From: an uncultured Caldilineaceae bacterium
Lineage (GTDB): Bacteria > Chloroflexota > Anaerolineae > Caldilineales > Caldilineaceae
Assembly (NCBI GenBank): GCA_951813625.1
Contig: CATOTS010000001.1
Location: 124,001 to 188,000, forward strand
Reading direction: 5' to 3'
DNA: 64,000 nt
The notes beneath the pieces were generated by a model. The model saw nothing but the letters and a program-made list of their open reading frames with translations, did not search any database and was not told where the DNA came from. Shown piece after piece: positions 28,778 to 35,675 of this stretch (positions are counted from its first letter, which is position 1; every line of letters begins with the position of its first letter). A program made the position numbers and the translations under genes.

Positions 28778-29134
28778 TTTTTTTCTTGTGGGAGGGGGTG
28801 TCGGACGCCGGGACTGGCGGAAATTCGGGCAGAATCGGGCGGTTTGAACTGCATGTCATTTGCAGCGTAGCGTACAGAGTAGCAAGTATTTGGGGCATCT
28901 GCTTTTTGGCGCGAATTGGGCCGGCTCGGTTGGGCAGTTTTGCATGTTGTTGGCAGCGTAGCATGGTCGGAGCGCTCTTGCACTGGATTTCGCCTAATTC
29001 TGCCTTTTTGCGTCATGAGCGGGTCGTTTAGGCGGTTCATCAGGGTGTGCTGCCGGGCTGGCGGCGGCTGTGTTTTTGTGATGTGAGGTCAGTCAAGGTT
29101 GGCAGGTGTCTCAAGCGATTGTTTTGTGCGGCCG

Positions 29135-29184
29135 AAGTCGGGTGAAGTCCGGTCAGGTCCGGTTAAGTCCGGTCAGGTCGGGTC
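29135..29184. repeat. Tandem 10-bp repeat array, five units
   Basis: Five consecutive units with consensus AAGTCCGGTC: AAGTCGGGTG, AAGTCCGGTC, AGGTCCGGTT, AAGTCCGGTC, AGGTCGGGTC. Confidence 0.85.
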
Positions 29185-29613
29185 GATCGCGTTTTTTGCG
29201 GGCCGATCCTGGCTGGAGTCCTTTGGTTGAATTGGCATGATAATGACAGCATAGCACGGTTTCGGTTCTCTTGCCCGCAATTGCGCGAAATTGGGTTGGG
29301 CGGCGCCTGCCATGTTGTTTCTTCTGTCATTGCCGGCGCATGTCGCGCAGGTCATGGTCCTACTATAGTTCGTGCCGCGGGCTCTTGCACGCGACTTCAC
29401 TCTTTTGGTCAATTCTTGTTGTTCGTCCCTGGCTTCTCGTCGGGATCCTTCTTCGAACGACGGACAATCAGAAGAGGGGCAGGCTGGAATCATGGGCGAT
29501 GCGCCGGCAGGGCCGTTGGGCAGAATCTCTGGATTTCATAGGAAGGTAGTTTAGGTGTCTGATCCCGAACCGAATGAGATTGCGGCATCATTTCGTTGCT
29601 TTGATCCACTTCA

Positions 29614-29667
29614 GATGCAATTGCCCTGCTTAATCCACGAATTTTGCACGAATCTCCACGAAGAACG
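29614..29667. repeat. Mosaic repeat module, copy 2
   Basis: Second copy of the 12165-12217 module (GATGCAATTGCCCTGCT through CTCCACGAAGAACG), about 90% alike by eye. It is followed here by the G-quadruplex motif instead of the spacer found in copy 1. Confidence 0.7.
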
Positions 29668-29677
29668 GCTAACTGCA

Positions 29678-29703
29678 GGGGACAGGGGACAGGGGTTAGG
29701 GGG
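29678..29703 (+). other. G-quadruplex motif
   Basis: Four G-runs of 4, 4, 4 and 5 (29678-29681, 29685-29688, 29692-29695, 29699-29703) are separated by three 3-base loops (ACA, ACA, TTA). This meets the strict G4 pattern. Confidence 0.8.
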
Positions 29704-29892
29704 CAGGAACTGCAGGGAGCGGTGCGCGCCGGTCGGACGCGCGAGTGGCGGGGGGCGCGCACGCCCGGCCGTGTAGGCACGCGGCGCGTTGGCGACAGGC
29801 TGGAAATGCGCACGCACGGTGGCGGGGGGCTGGGCCGCAGGTTGTACAGGGTCGCAATGACGCCACACCCGGCGGCGGGGGGAGGGGTGTCA

Positions 29893-29951
29893 GGGGGGCG
29901 TTGCGGGGGGAGTCCCCCCGCACAAGGGAGGGCCGCAGGCCCGACCGTCCA
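29893..29951. repeat. GC-rich double-hairpin repeat, copy 2 of 3
   Basis: Identical in core to 12237-12295, including the flanking GTGTCA on the left. Stems are TGCGGGGGG/CCCCCCGCA and GGGCC/GGCCC. Confidence 0.8.
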
Positions 29952-30171
29952 AAAGGATACACGAAAGCGTATTCCTCCACTCCGCCGTAGAATGGAGCAT
30001 GGACCGGCCAAGGCCCCGTTGCTACATGAGGTAGAGAAATTTGTGCCCCGATTTTGGACTGCACCGGGAAATCTTGTCGCCGATTCTTACCAGGATTGGG
30101 TCGGGCCGAAATGTAACACTGTGATATACTTGAAGGCCGACTTTTGGGAGTGAACTGACAAGGAGGCTGAA

Positions 30172-30525
30172 CTGAACAGCAACGAGCTGGCGCGAAAGAT
30201 TGTTGAGATTATCGAGGAGAAGCAGGCGGCGGAGATCGTTCTGCTCGACGTGAGTGAGCAGACCAGCATCGCAACATACTTTGTGCTGGGCACGGTGGAC
30301 AATGAGCGGCAGGCGAATTCGATCCGCGATGACTTGTGGCAGCAGCTCCAGATTGAGGAGAAGATGCGACCATTGAACGTGCACGATTTGCGCCAGGAGG
30401 GGGGCGGGTGGCTGCTGGCTGATTACGGCGACGTGATTTTGCATCTTTTCACGGAGGACACGCGCCATCACTATGACCTGGAAGGGCTGTGGAGCGATGC
30501 GCAGGTGGTGCTGAAGATCCTGTAA
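30172..30525 (+). CDS. rsfS: Ribosomal silencing factor RsfS, apparently starting at CTG
   Basis: RsfS binds ribosomal protein uL14 on the large subunit and blocks subunit joining under starvation. The family core is clear: EIIEEKQAAEIVLLDVSEQT, TSIATYFVLGTV, WLLADYGDVILHLFTEDTRH and YDLEGLWSDA. The first ATG/GTG/TTG in frame is GTG at 30250, which would remove about 26 conserved residues. Upstream in frame there is a stop at 30151 and then no ATG, GTG or TTG. AAGGAGG (30160-30166) lies 5 bases before CTG at 30172, giving a normal 117-residue protein (NSNELARKIVEI...). I therefore annotate the CTG start. Confidence 0.88.
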   Translation: MNSNELARKIVEIIEEKQAAEIVLLDVSEQTSIATYFVLGTVDNERQANSIRDDLWQQLQIEEKMRPLNVHDLRQEGGGWLLADYGDVILHLFTEDTRHHYDLEGLWSDAQVVLKIL

Positions 30526-30586
30526 GGGACAAGTTTTTTCGTTCTTCGTTTTCAATTCCGCGTATTTGGCTGATGCCGGGACGGGG

Positions 30587-31606
30587 CTACTTCGGCGAGA
30601 GGCCCGATCTGTAGAGGGCGACGGCAGGCGTGGTGTCGATGTGTTCGGTGGCGTCGAAGAGGTCGGTCATGCCGCCGGCGCCGTCATCAACGTTTGGGTT
30701 CTCCATGGCGGCGAGTGCGTTTTGCTCGGATATGCCGGCGGCGAGCATGGCGTCGACGATGTGTGGACGCGTAGCGGCGACATCCAGGTCGAGGAGGCTG
30801 CCGAAGAAGTTGGCGATCTCGAACATGGCCTCGAAGGGCCCGGCGGAGAGGTGGACGCCGTTGTTGGCAATTGTAACTTCATCGAACCCGTAGTTGTGCG
30901 GTTGGGCGTGGAGCTGGCCGCGGATGGATCCGGCGACGGCGCGTTCAGGGAAGGTGTCGCCGATCATTTCGTCGCGCAACTTCGCCCAGGGTGTATCGGA
31001 ATGGAGTAGCATGAGGGCGATGCGGTGCGAGGGTTCGGTGAAGTGGGCTAGCTGGGCGGGGTGAAAGCCGTTGACGAGGATGAAATTTTCGCCCTCCGCC
31101 GCGTAAGCCTGCACATAGAACCCGCTGCGTATCTTTTCGGACTGTTTTGTAAACCAGAGCGTATCGAGGCTCGCCGGAGTGAAGGAGGGATGCGCGGCGA
31201 GGAATTCGTGTCCGCCGTAGAGGGGATGGTCGGCGGCTGAGACGGCGAGGGCGCCGTAGACGCTCTGGCGGTCGGCGGCGTTCAGGCCGGCGGAGGCGGT
31301 TTTGGAGAGGACGTTGATTGCGCCGTAGTGGCGGTCCATGCTCTCTTTACGTTCGAGGGCCTGGCCGGCGACGAGGACGACACCGGCGACGGTGGCGCTG
31401 AACTCGTCGAGTTTGCCCCAGATGAGATCAAGCGAATTGCGGAGGTTATCCCGACCGGTGACGGCCAAGATTTCGGGTTTGATGAACATGAGCAGCTCGT
31501 TTTGGCGCTCGGTTTGGCCGATGGCGGGGGGCTGCAAGACGGCGATCTCTTCGTCGCGCTGCAGAGAGTTGATTAGCTCCTGTTTGAAGTGAGAGTGACT
31601 CTGCAC
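30587..31606 (-). CDS. Divergent nucleoside-diphosphate-kinase-fold protein, 339 residues
   Basis: The product shows scattered but ordered NDK landmarks. FIKPEILAV (K43-P44-E45) matches the IKPDAV lysine strand. AVAGSIRGQL (about 224-232) matches GTIRGDF with its nucleotide-binding Arg. NGVHLSAGPFEAMFEIANFF (249-268) matches the N-x-x-H-G-S-D-S active site with the phosphorylated His (H252). The Asp of HGSDS is Ala here, and about 110 extra residues are inserted between the first and second landmarks, plus a 70-residue tail. NDK is usually about 140-150 residues. Activity is uncertain. The start is GTG 31604-31606 with AAGGAG upstream. It converges on rsfS. Confidence 0.6.
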   Translation of the reverse strand: MQSHSHFKQELINSLQRDEEIAVLQPPAIGQTERQNELLMFIKPEILAVTGRDNLRNSLDLIWGKLDEFSATVAGVVLVAGQALERKESMDRHYGAINVLSKTASAGLNAADRQSVYGALAVSAADHPLYGGHEFLAAHPSFTPASLDTLWFTKQSEKIRSGFYVQAYAAEGENFILVNGFHPAQLAHFTEPSHRIALMLLHSDTPWAKLRDEMIGDTFPERAVAGSIRGQLHAQPHNYGFDEVTIANNGVHLSAGPFEAMFEIANFFGSLLDLDVAATRPHIVDAMLAAGISEQNALAAMENPNVDDGAGGMTDLFDATEHIDTTPAVALYRSGLSPK

Positions 31607-31724
31607 GAACGGCTCCTTTGCTGTGCGAGGAGGAGGAGGGAGTGATTGCTGCCGGTCGCAGCTGCGCTGCGTGTAAACTCTGGCGGAACGAGTACCCCTG
31701 ACGGTAAGGGCTGGTCAGGTGCGC

Positions 31725-31753
31725 AGCCTACCGCAGAGCGAAGGTTTTGACAA
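31725..31753 (-). promoter_or_regulatory. Predicted promoter of the NDK-fold gene
   Basis: On the minus strand TTGTCA (31748-31753), a 17-base spacer and TAGGCT (31725-31730), giving a leader of about 110 bases. Confidence 0.4.
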
Positions 31754-31870
31754 GAATTGGGGAGGAGAGGGGCTGGTTCAAGGGGGAGAAGGAAGCGGTT
31801 TGCGGGGCGGGGGAAACTGAATTTATGCCTTTGTGAACCGGGTGTTTCAGTTCGATTGACCTCTCGGATT

Positions 31871-32012
31871 TATCCACGAAGGGTCACAAATTGACACGAA
31901 GAAAACCATTCCAGGATCTTTGCTGCCCTTGATTCGCTAGCGAGTGCGCCGGCTTCGATTCTGTGAAGCTCTCGGTTTCATCCGCGAAGGGACACGAATT
32001 GGCACGAAGAAG
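31871..32012. repeat. Two copies of a CACGAAG-type intergenic repeat
   Basis: TATCCACGAAGGGTCACAAA continuing to GACACGAAG (31871-31903) and TCCGCGAAGGGACACGAATT continuing to GGCACGAAGAAG (31981-32012). They share a spacing of about 9-10 bases between GAAG/ACGAA words. The rest of the 31607-32080 gap holds only the promoter at 31725. Confidence 0.65.
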
Positions 32013-32080
32013 GCCCTTTGTGGATCTTCCCTGTCCTGGGGGCATTAAGGCAGAATCGTTGATTGAAGGTGGATCTTCTC

Positions 32081-32890
32081 TTAAGAAGAGGCCTGGGCGG
32101 CTTGCAGCAGGGCGGCGTCTTCGGGCGTGACGGCCAGTTCTGTGGGGAATGCGAAGGCGTTCTTGTCGGCGAATCTGGTGATGGCGTATTCGCCGTCGGG
32201 GTCGAGGGCGGCGAGGGGCGCTTTGGCGAGGGCCTGGTCGTTTTCGTCGCCTATGCGGGCGGAAACGATCCACCCAAGCAGGAGGCAGGCGTCGCGTTTG
32301 ACCAAGTCGCGGGCGCGTTGGAGGGCCTCGTGGGTGAGTCCGCAGTGCCAGGTTGATTCCAGGAGATTGCATTGGAAGTCGAGCCGGTGAGGTTCGGCCT
32401 CGGCGAGCTCGGTATAGAGGCGGATGGCCCTGTGCCAGCGTCCGCCCATGCGATAGAGGGTGGCCAGCGCGGGGCGTGTGAGCATAAGGGGTCGTCGCTG
32501 GCGCAGGAGCGTGCGGGAGAGTCCCTGGCGGATGGGCCGGTTGTAGGGAGCGTTTTCGAGCGCGAGGGTCCAGTAGCGCTGGGCGCGTGAGAGTTGCCCC
32601 TGGGTCTCGGCATCGCGTGCGAGTACGGCCCAGGCGAGTTCGCTGCCGGGGTCGGCGCGGAGGAGACGGAGGGCCCAGTCGCGGCCTTCGTCCCAGCGGC
32701 GCAGGAGCCAGACGACCTGTAGGAAGCGGAAGTAGGTGGGCAGGTGGCGCGGCAAGTTTATGAGGAGGACGCGGATCAGGGGAAGGGCGTCCTCGGCGCG
32801 GTTGGCGGCCAGGCGGTTGTCGATTATGTCATTCCAGTGGGAGAGTTGGGTGCGTATTCCAGACTCTTGGCGCGCAAACGCTGTTGTCAT
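32081..32890 (-). CDS. TPR-like helical repeat protein, unknown function
   Basis: This 269-residue soluble protein consists of paired helices typical of tetratricopeptide repeats: AEDALPLIRVLLINLPRHL, LARDAETQGQLSRAQRYW, GGRWHRAIRLYTELAEAEP and CGLTHEALQRARDLVKRD. There is no signal peptide or catalytic motif. The N-terminus from ATG 32888-32890 follows the stop of the epimerase gene by 5 bases, with no ribosome site of its own, so it is probably translated by coupling. It is the last gene of the minus-strand run that begins at dnaX. Confidence 0.65.
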   Translation of the reverse strand: MTTAFARQESGIRTQLSHWNDIIDNRLAANRAEDALPLIRVLLINLPRHLPTYFRFLQVVWLLRRWDEGRDWALRLLRADPGSELAWAVLARDAETQGQLSRAQRYWTLALENAPYNRPIRQGLSRTLLRQRRPLMLTRPALATLYRMGGRWHRAIRLYTELAEAEPHRLDFQCNLLESTWHCGLTHEALQRARDLVKRDACLLLGWIVSARIGDENDQALAKAPLAALDPDGEYAITRFADKNAFAFPTELAVTPEDAALLQAAQASS

Positions 32891-32895
32891 AGGAG

Positions 32896-33321
32896 CTAAC
32901 GGGCCTCATCTTTCTGCAGGAGTTCGATCAACATACCGTGTGCCGCCTGTGGATGGAGGAAGGCGACCAGGCCGTGGACGCCGGGGCGCGGGCTTTCGTC
33001 GATGAGTCGAAAGTCGAGGGCGCGCAGTTCGGTGAGAGCCTTTTCGATGTCGTCGACGGCAAAGCAGACGTGGTGGGGACCCTCGCCGCGCCGAGCGAGG
33101 AAACGGGCGGTGCCGCTGTCGCCGCCGGTGGGCGAAAGGAGCTCGATCGTGCTCTGGCCGGCGTCGAGGAAAGCGATTTCGACGCCGTGGTCTGGCGCGT
33201 CAGTGCGCTCGATCAGGCGGAAGCCGAGGAGGCCGCAGTAGGTGGCGAGGGCCTCGTCTATGTTGTGGACGACGATGCCGATGTGGTCGAGCCGAGCGTC
33301 GGAGAGTTGCAAAGGATTCAT
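32896..33321 (-). CDS. mce: Methylmalonyl-CoA epimerase
   Basis: This VOC-fold enzyme interconverts (2R)- and (2S)-methylmalonyl-CoA in propionate metabolism. The start is ATG 33319-33321 (MNPLQLSDARLDHIGIVV), supported by GAAGGG upstream; an ATG five codons earlier is possible. Metal ligands are His in LDHIGIVV, His in GPHHVCFAVDD and Glu in MLIELLQ. CoA-epimerase hallmarks ELLSPTGGDS and PQAAHGMLIEL are present. 141 residues is normal. The mutase gene lies upstream on the same strand but is separated from it by the thioesterase and the ATPase/DUF4276 pair. Confidence 0.92.
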   Translation of the reverse strand: MNPLQLSDARLDHIGIVVHNIDEALATYCGLLGFRLIERTDAPDHGVEIAFLDAGQSTIELLSPTGGDSGTARFLARRGEGPHHVCFAVDDIEKALTELRALDFRLIDESPRPGVHGLVAFLHPQAAHGMLIELLQKDEAR

Positions 33322-33339
33322 CTTGCCCTTCTGCATTCT

Positions 33340-34065
33340 TCAGCCAGAATCGATAAGAGAGTCGGCCGCTCGGGAATGACGATTTGACTCCAGCCGTTCC
33401 AGCCAGCCCCTAAAGTGCGGGCACTCTCTTCGAACTGTACTCAGGCCAATTTCCAAGACCCCCAGCGCCCCCATGAGTGGCTTATCGTAGAAAGGTACCA
33501 GCGCACCAATGCGGCTTGAAGGTGCAGTTAGTGGTGAGTCGTCTATTTCTTCTGGGCTGTCGAATGCGTCCCGGATTGATTGGAATTGCGAGGCCAGACG
33601 TGGATGACCTATCCCCCGGCTGAAACCAACACAGTCGCTGAAGAGCATGGCTTCGAATTCGTGCATCATGACGTACGGGACAAATCTAGCGGGGTTGAAA
33701 CCGGCGCCCATGTGATTACGGACGTCGGACAACAACGCTTCCTCGACTGTTCTTGCCCTATCGCTAATGATACCGCTTGCTGCCTCGCTTCGCCCGGGCC
33801 ACAGGTCGGCGCCGCTCCGAGGAAGACCATAGTAGTCGACCATGGTGCTGACCATGCAACTGGAATCTTGGCGCAAGTGGTTTAGGATCCCCTTTCTTAC
33901 AGTTGGCCAAGGGACAATTCCGCCGCGACGGTCACGTTGACGGGCGTTGCCGACGATACGGGCACTGACTGATGAATAGTTCACCGAATAGAGGTGAGGG
34001 GCGAGTACCTCATTCACAAAAATTTCTTCGGTTTGGCCTTCTACGTGGAGTAGGAGCCTGGTCAC
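33340..34065 (-). CDS. DUF4276 family protein (RloG-like, TOPRIM-type acidic motifs)
   Basis: This 241-residue protein begins MTRLLLHVEGQTEE, a strand ending in the conserved Glu (E9) followed by EE. DUF4276 proteins share this with the TOPRIM domains of OLD nucleases. A second acidic site is TMVDYYGLP (D77), and the family block MMHEFEAMLFSD follows. The start is GTG at 34063-34065 with AGGAG upstream, 14 bases after the stop of the ATPase gene. By analogy with OLD-type systems this would be the nuclease-like partner of the ATPase. Its biochemical role is not established. Base composition is lower in GC than its neighbours. Confidence 0.8.
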   Translation of the reverse strand: MTRLLLHVEGQTEEIFVNEVLAPHLYSVNYSSVSARIVGNARQRDRRGGIVPWPTVRKGILNHLRQDSSCMVSTMVDYYGLPRSGADLWPGRSEAASGIISDRARTVEEALLSDVRNHMGAGFNPARFVPYVMMHEFEAMLFSDCVGFSRGIGHPRLASQFQSIRDAFDSPEEIDDSPLTAPSSRIGALVPFYDKPLMGALGVLEIGLSTVRRECPHFRGWLERLESNRHSRAADSLIDSG

Positions 34066-34079
34066 TGGTAGAACTCCTG

Positions 34080-35183
34080 CTACTCTTTGGAGGGTCGCCC
34101 ACCAAGTTCGTTCTTTTCCCAGAGTTGACCAAGACTATATTCTCTAAGCCAGATTTCCAGGCTGTTCGGCTCGAGCCGGGTGAACTTCGTTTGTCCGTGC
34201 ACGCGATCAGCCACAATTACGTCTTCGGGTTGGAAATGATCAAGAAGAAGGGACGACTGCGTTGCAAGAATGACCTGCGTCTTTGCTGAAGCTTGCTTTA
34301 CTAGTGAGGAAAGCTGCGTTATGGCATAGGGATGCAACCCTAGTTCTGGCTCGTCAAGCAGTATAATCGAGGGGCGTAGGTGCTCCGGCTGCAATAGGAG
34401 TGTAGCCAAGGCAATGAAGCGCAGCGTACCGTCAGAAAAAGATGAAGCATCGAAGTAGGCGTCAGTTCCTTTGTGTCGCCATTCAAGGCTGATCTTATCT
34501 TGATTCAGTGCAAGTGGCTGAAGTAGAAAGTCGTCGAAAAAGGGAGCGACAAGCTGTATACTGCGGCGGATCAGTGTATATTCGATCTCGTGCTTCACGC
34601 GCAGGAAGTGCAAGAATGGCGCCAGGTTAGATCCATCCGTACGCAAAAATCGGTTATCGTTCACGTCCCCGATTTTTCGCATTGGAGAGGCAGAGCTTGT
34701 GTCGTGGAAGTGATATAGCCTCCAACTGTCAAGGTTTCTTCGAACATACATGGGAACTCCACTGCTAAATTGCTCGCTAATTCCAGCCTCTCCGCCCTTG
34801 CCCGACAATTTGTTGCGCAACGGACTCGAATAATCTGGTTTATCCCAATAGTAGGCAATCTCTTCGCTCGGGTAGAGTGTGTCAATGTCTGTCGCATCCA
34901 GTCTGATTTCATACTGATTGATTTCGCGCCGAAAGTAGACATGGATTTGTAGTTGTGGTGTTGTCTTGGACCCAAAGAAAAGGACTCTCTCAGCGCCACC
35001 GGCGCGCATCACGTAATTCACAAGACGACCTGAACAAATAGCGTGCAGGAAGGAAAAGACGCCGATAAAGTTTGACTTGCCAGACCCATTAGGCCCGATC
35101 AGGACGTTGATTGGGCCGAGTTTCATTTTTTGGAGGGAGGCGATGCTCTTGAATCCTTCAACCGTTATGCTGTCAAGCACCAT
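34080..35183 (-). CDS. AAA family ATPase, OLD/RecF-like (AAA_21)
   Basis: This 367-residue ABC-type ATPase has Walker [10 protein letters not shown] (residues 30-38), the signature-like FSDGTLRFIALATLLL, Walker B IILLDEPELGLHP and a switch His in VILATQSSLLLDHF. The middle region (about 80-230) is a helical/beta insert without recognised motifs, and there is no C-terminal TOPRIM domain; that part is probably supplied by the DUF4276 partner downstream. ATG 35181-35183 follows the thioesterase TGA directly. Hand counts give 47% GC at 34441-34500 and 45% at 34801-34860, against 65% at 36421-36480 in mutA, suggesting acquisition by transfer. Confidence 0.88.
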   Translation of the reverse strand: MVLDSITVEGFKSIASLQKMKLGPINVLIGPNGSGKSNFIGVFSFLHAICSGRLVNYVMRAGGAERVLFFGSKTTPQLQIHVYFRREINQYEIRLDATDIDTLYPSEEIAYYWDKPDYSSPLRNKLSGKGGEAGISEQFSSGVPMYVRRNLDSWRLYHFHDTSSASPMRKIGDVNDNRFLRTDGSNLAPFLHFLRVKHEIEYTLIRRSIQLVAPFFDDFLLQPLALNQDKISLEWRHKGTDAYFDASSFSDGTLRFIALATLLLQPEHLRPSIILLDEPELGLHPYAITQLSSLVKQASAKTQVILATQSSLLLDHFQPEDVIVADRVHGQTKFTRLEPNSLEIWLREYSLGQLWEKNELGGRPSKE

Positions 35184-35675
35184 TCACTCCTCGTCGGGGT
35201 AGATGCGCCAGCCGGGCAGGTCTACATTTTGGCCTGAGATGGCGCTGAGTGGCAACTTCAGGAACTTGCCTTCGGCTCGAACGGCGATTGTGCCGTCGGG
35301 AAGGCAGATCTCGCCGCTACCGGTGAAGATGCGTCTGTTTTGGCTGAGAATGCGGCCGCAGGCGGTTACTTCGGTGTCGAGCGGGACCGGGTGGAGGAAG
35401 CGGGTGGTCAATTCGGCGGTGATGCCCCAGCTTTCCACGTCGACGCCGGAGCCGTAATTGACGGCGCGGGCGATGGTCTCGTCGAGCACGCCGGTGAGTA
35501 CGCCGCCGTGCATGCGCCCTGGGTAACCCTGATGGGCGGGCTGGCCGGAGAAACGGGCCAGGATTTCGGGTGAACCGTCGGCGGCGAGGGTCTCGTAGAA
35601 ACGGACGTGAACGCCGGCGACGTTTTTCAAACCACAGACAAAGCAGAAGGCACTATTGGGCTGTTTCTGCATCAT
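35184..35675 (-). CDS. PaaI-type hotdog-fold thioesterase
   Basis: This 163-residue protein is of the single-hotdog acyl-CoA thioesterase type. [20 protein letters not shown] contains the HGG oxyanion loop and the catalytic Asp/Glu of the hotdog helix. [17 protein letters not shown] is the usual central strand. An N-terminal Cys-x2-Cys ([10 protein letters not shown]) appears in a subset of these proteins. Its ATG overlaps the mutase stop as ATGA, so it is translationally coupled to methylmalonyl-CoA mutase and may clear stalled CoA esters of that pathway. Confidence 0.85.
   Translation of the reverse strand: MMQKQPNSAFCFVCGLKNVAGVHVRFYETLAADGSPEILARFSGQPAHQGYPGRMHGGVLTGVLDETIARAVNYGSGVDVESWGITAELTTRFLHPVPLDTEVTACGRILSQNRRIFTGSGEICLPDGTIAVRAEGKFLKLPLSAISGQNVDLPGWRIYPDEE

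Larger units (their letters stand above)
28166..30171. other. 2 kb non-coding, repeat-rich stretch
   Basis: No convincing gene is seen on either strand. Open frames of up to 147 codons exist, but they run through tandem repeats and palindromes and lack ribosome sites. The stretch contains two 10-bp-period arrays, a 7-bp perfect palindrome (GGTCGAC-TCAT-GTCGACC, 28727-28744), scattered copies of an AGCATAGCACGG-like word (29248, 43942 elsewhere), a mosaic repeat, a G-quadruplex motif and a double-hairpin repeat. Composition between 28300 and 29500 is visibly more T- and AT-rich than the coding regions. Confidence 0.6.

Noticed and set aside
28597..29040. 147-codon open frame on the minus strand in the 2 kb gap
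   Set aside because: It runs through the 10-bp array and the palindrome at 28727, has no ribosome site, and its translation has no hydrophobic core or domain pattern.
29135..29184. CRISPR array
   Set aside because: Units are 10 bp without spacers, and no cas gene is nearby.
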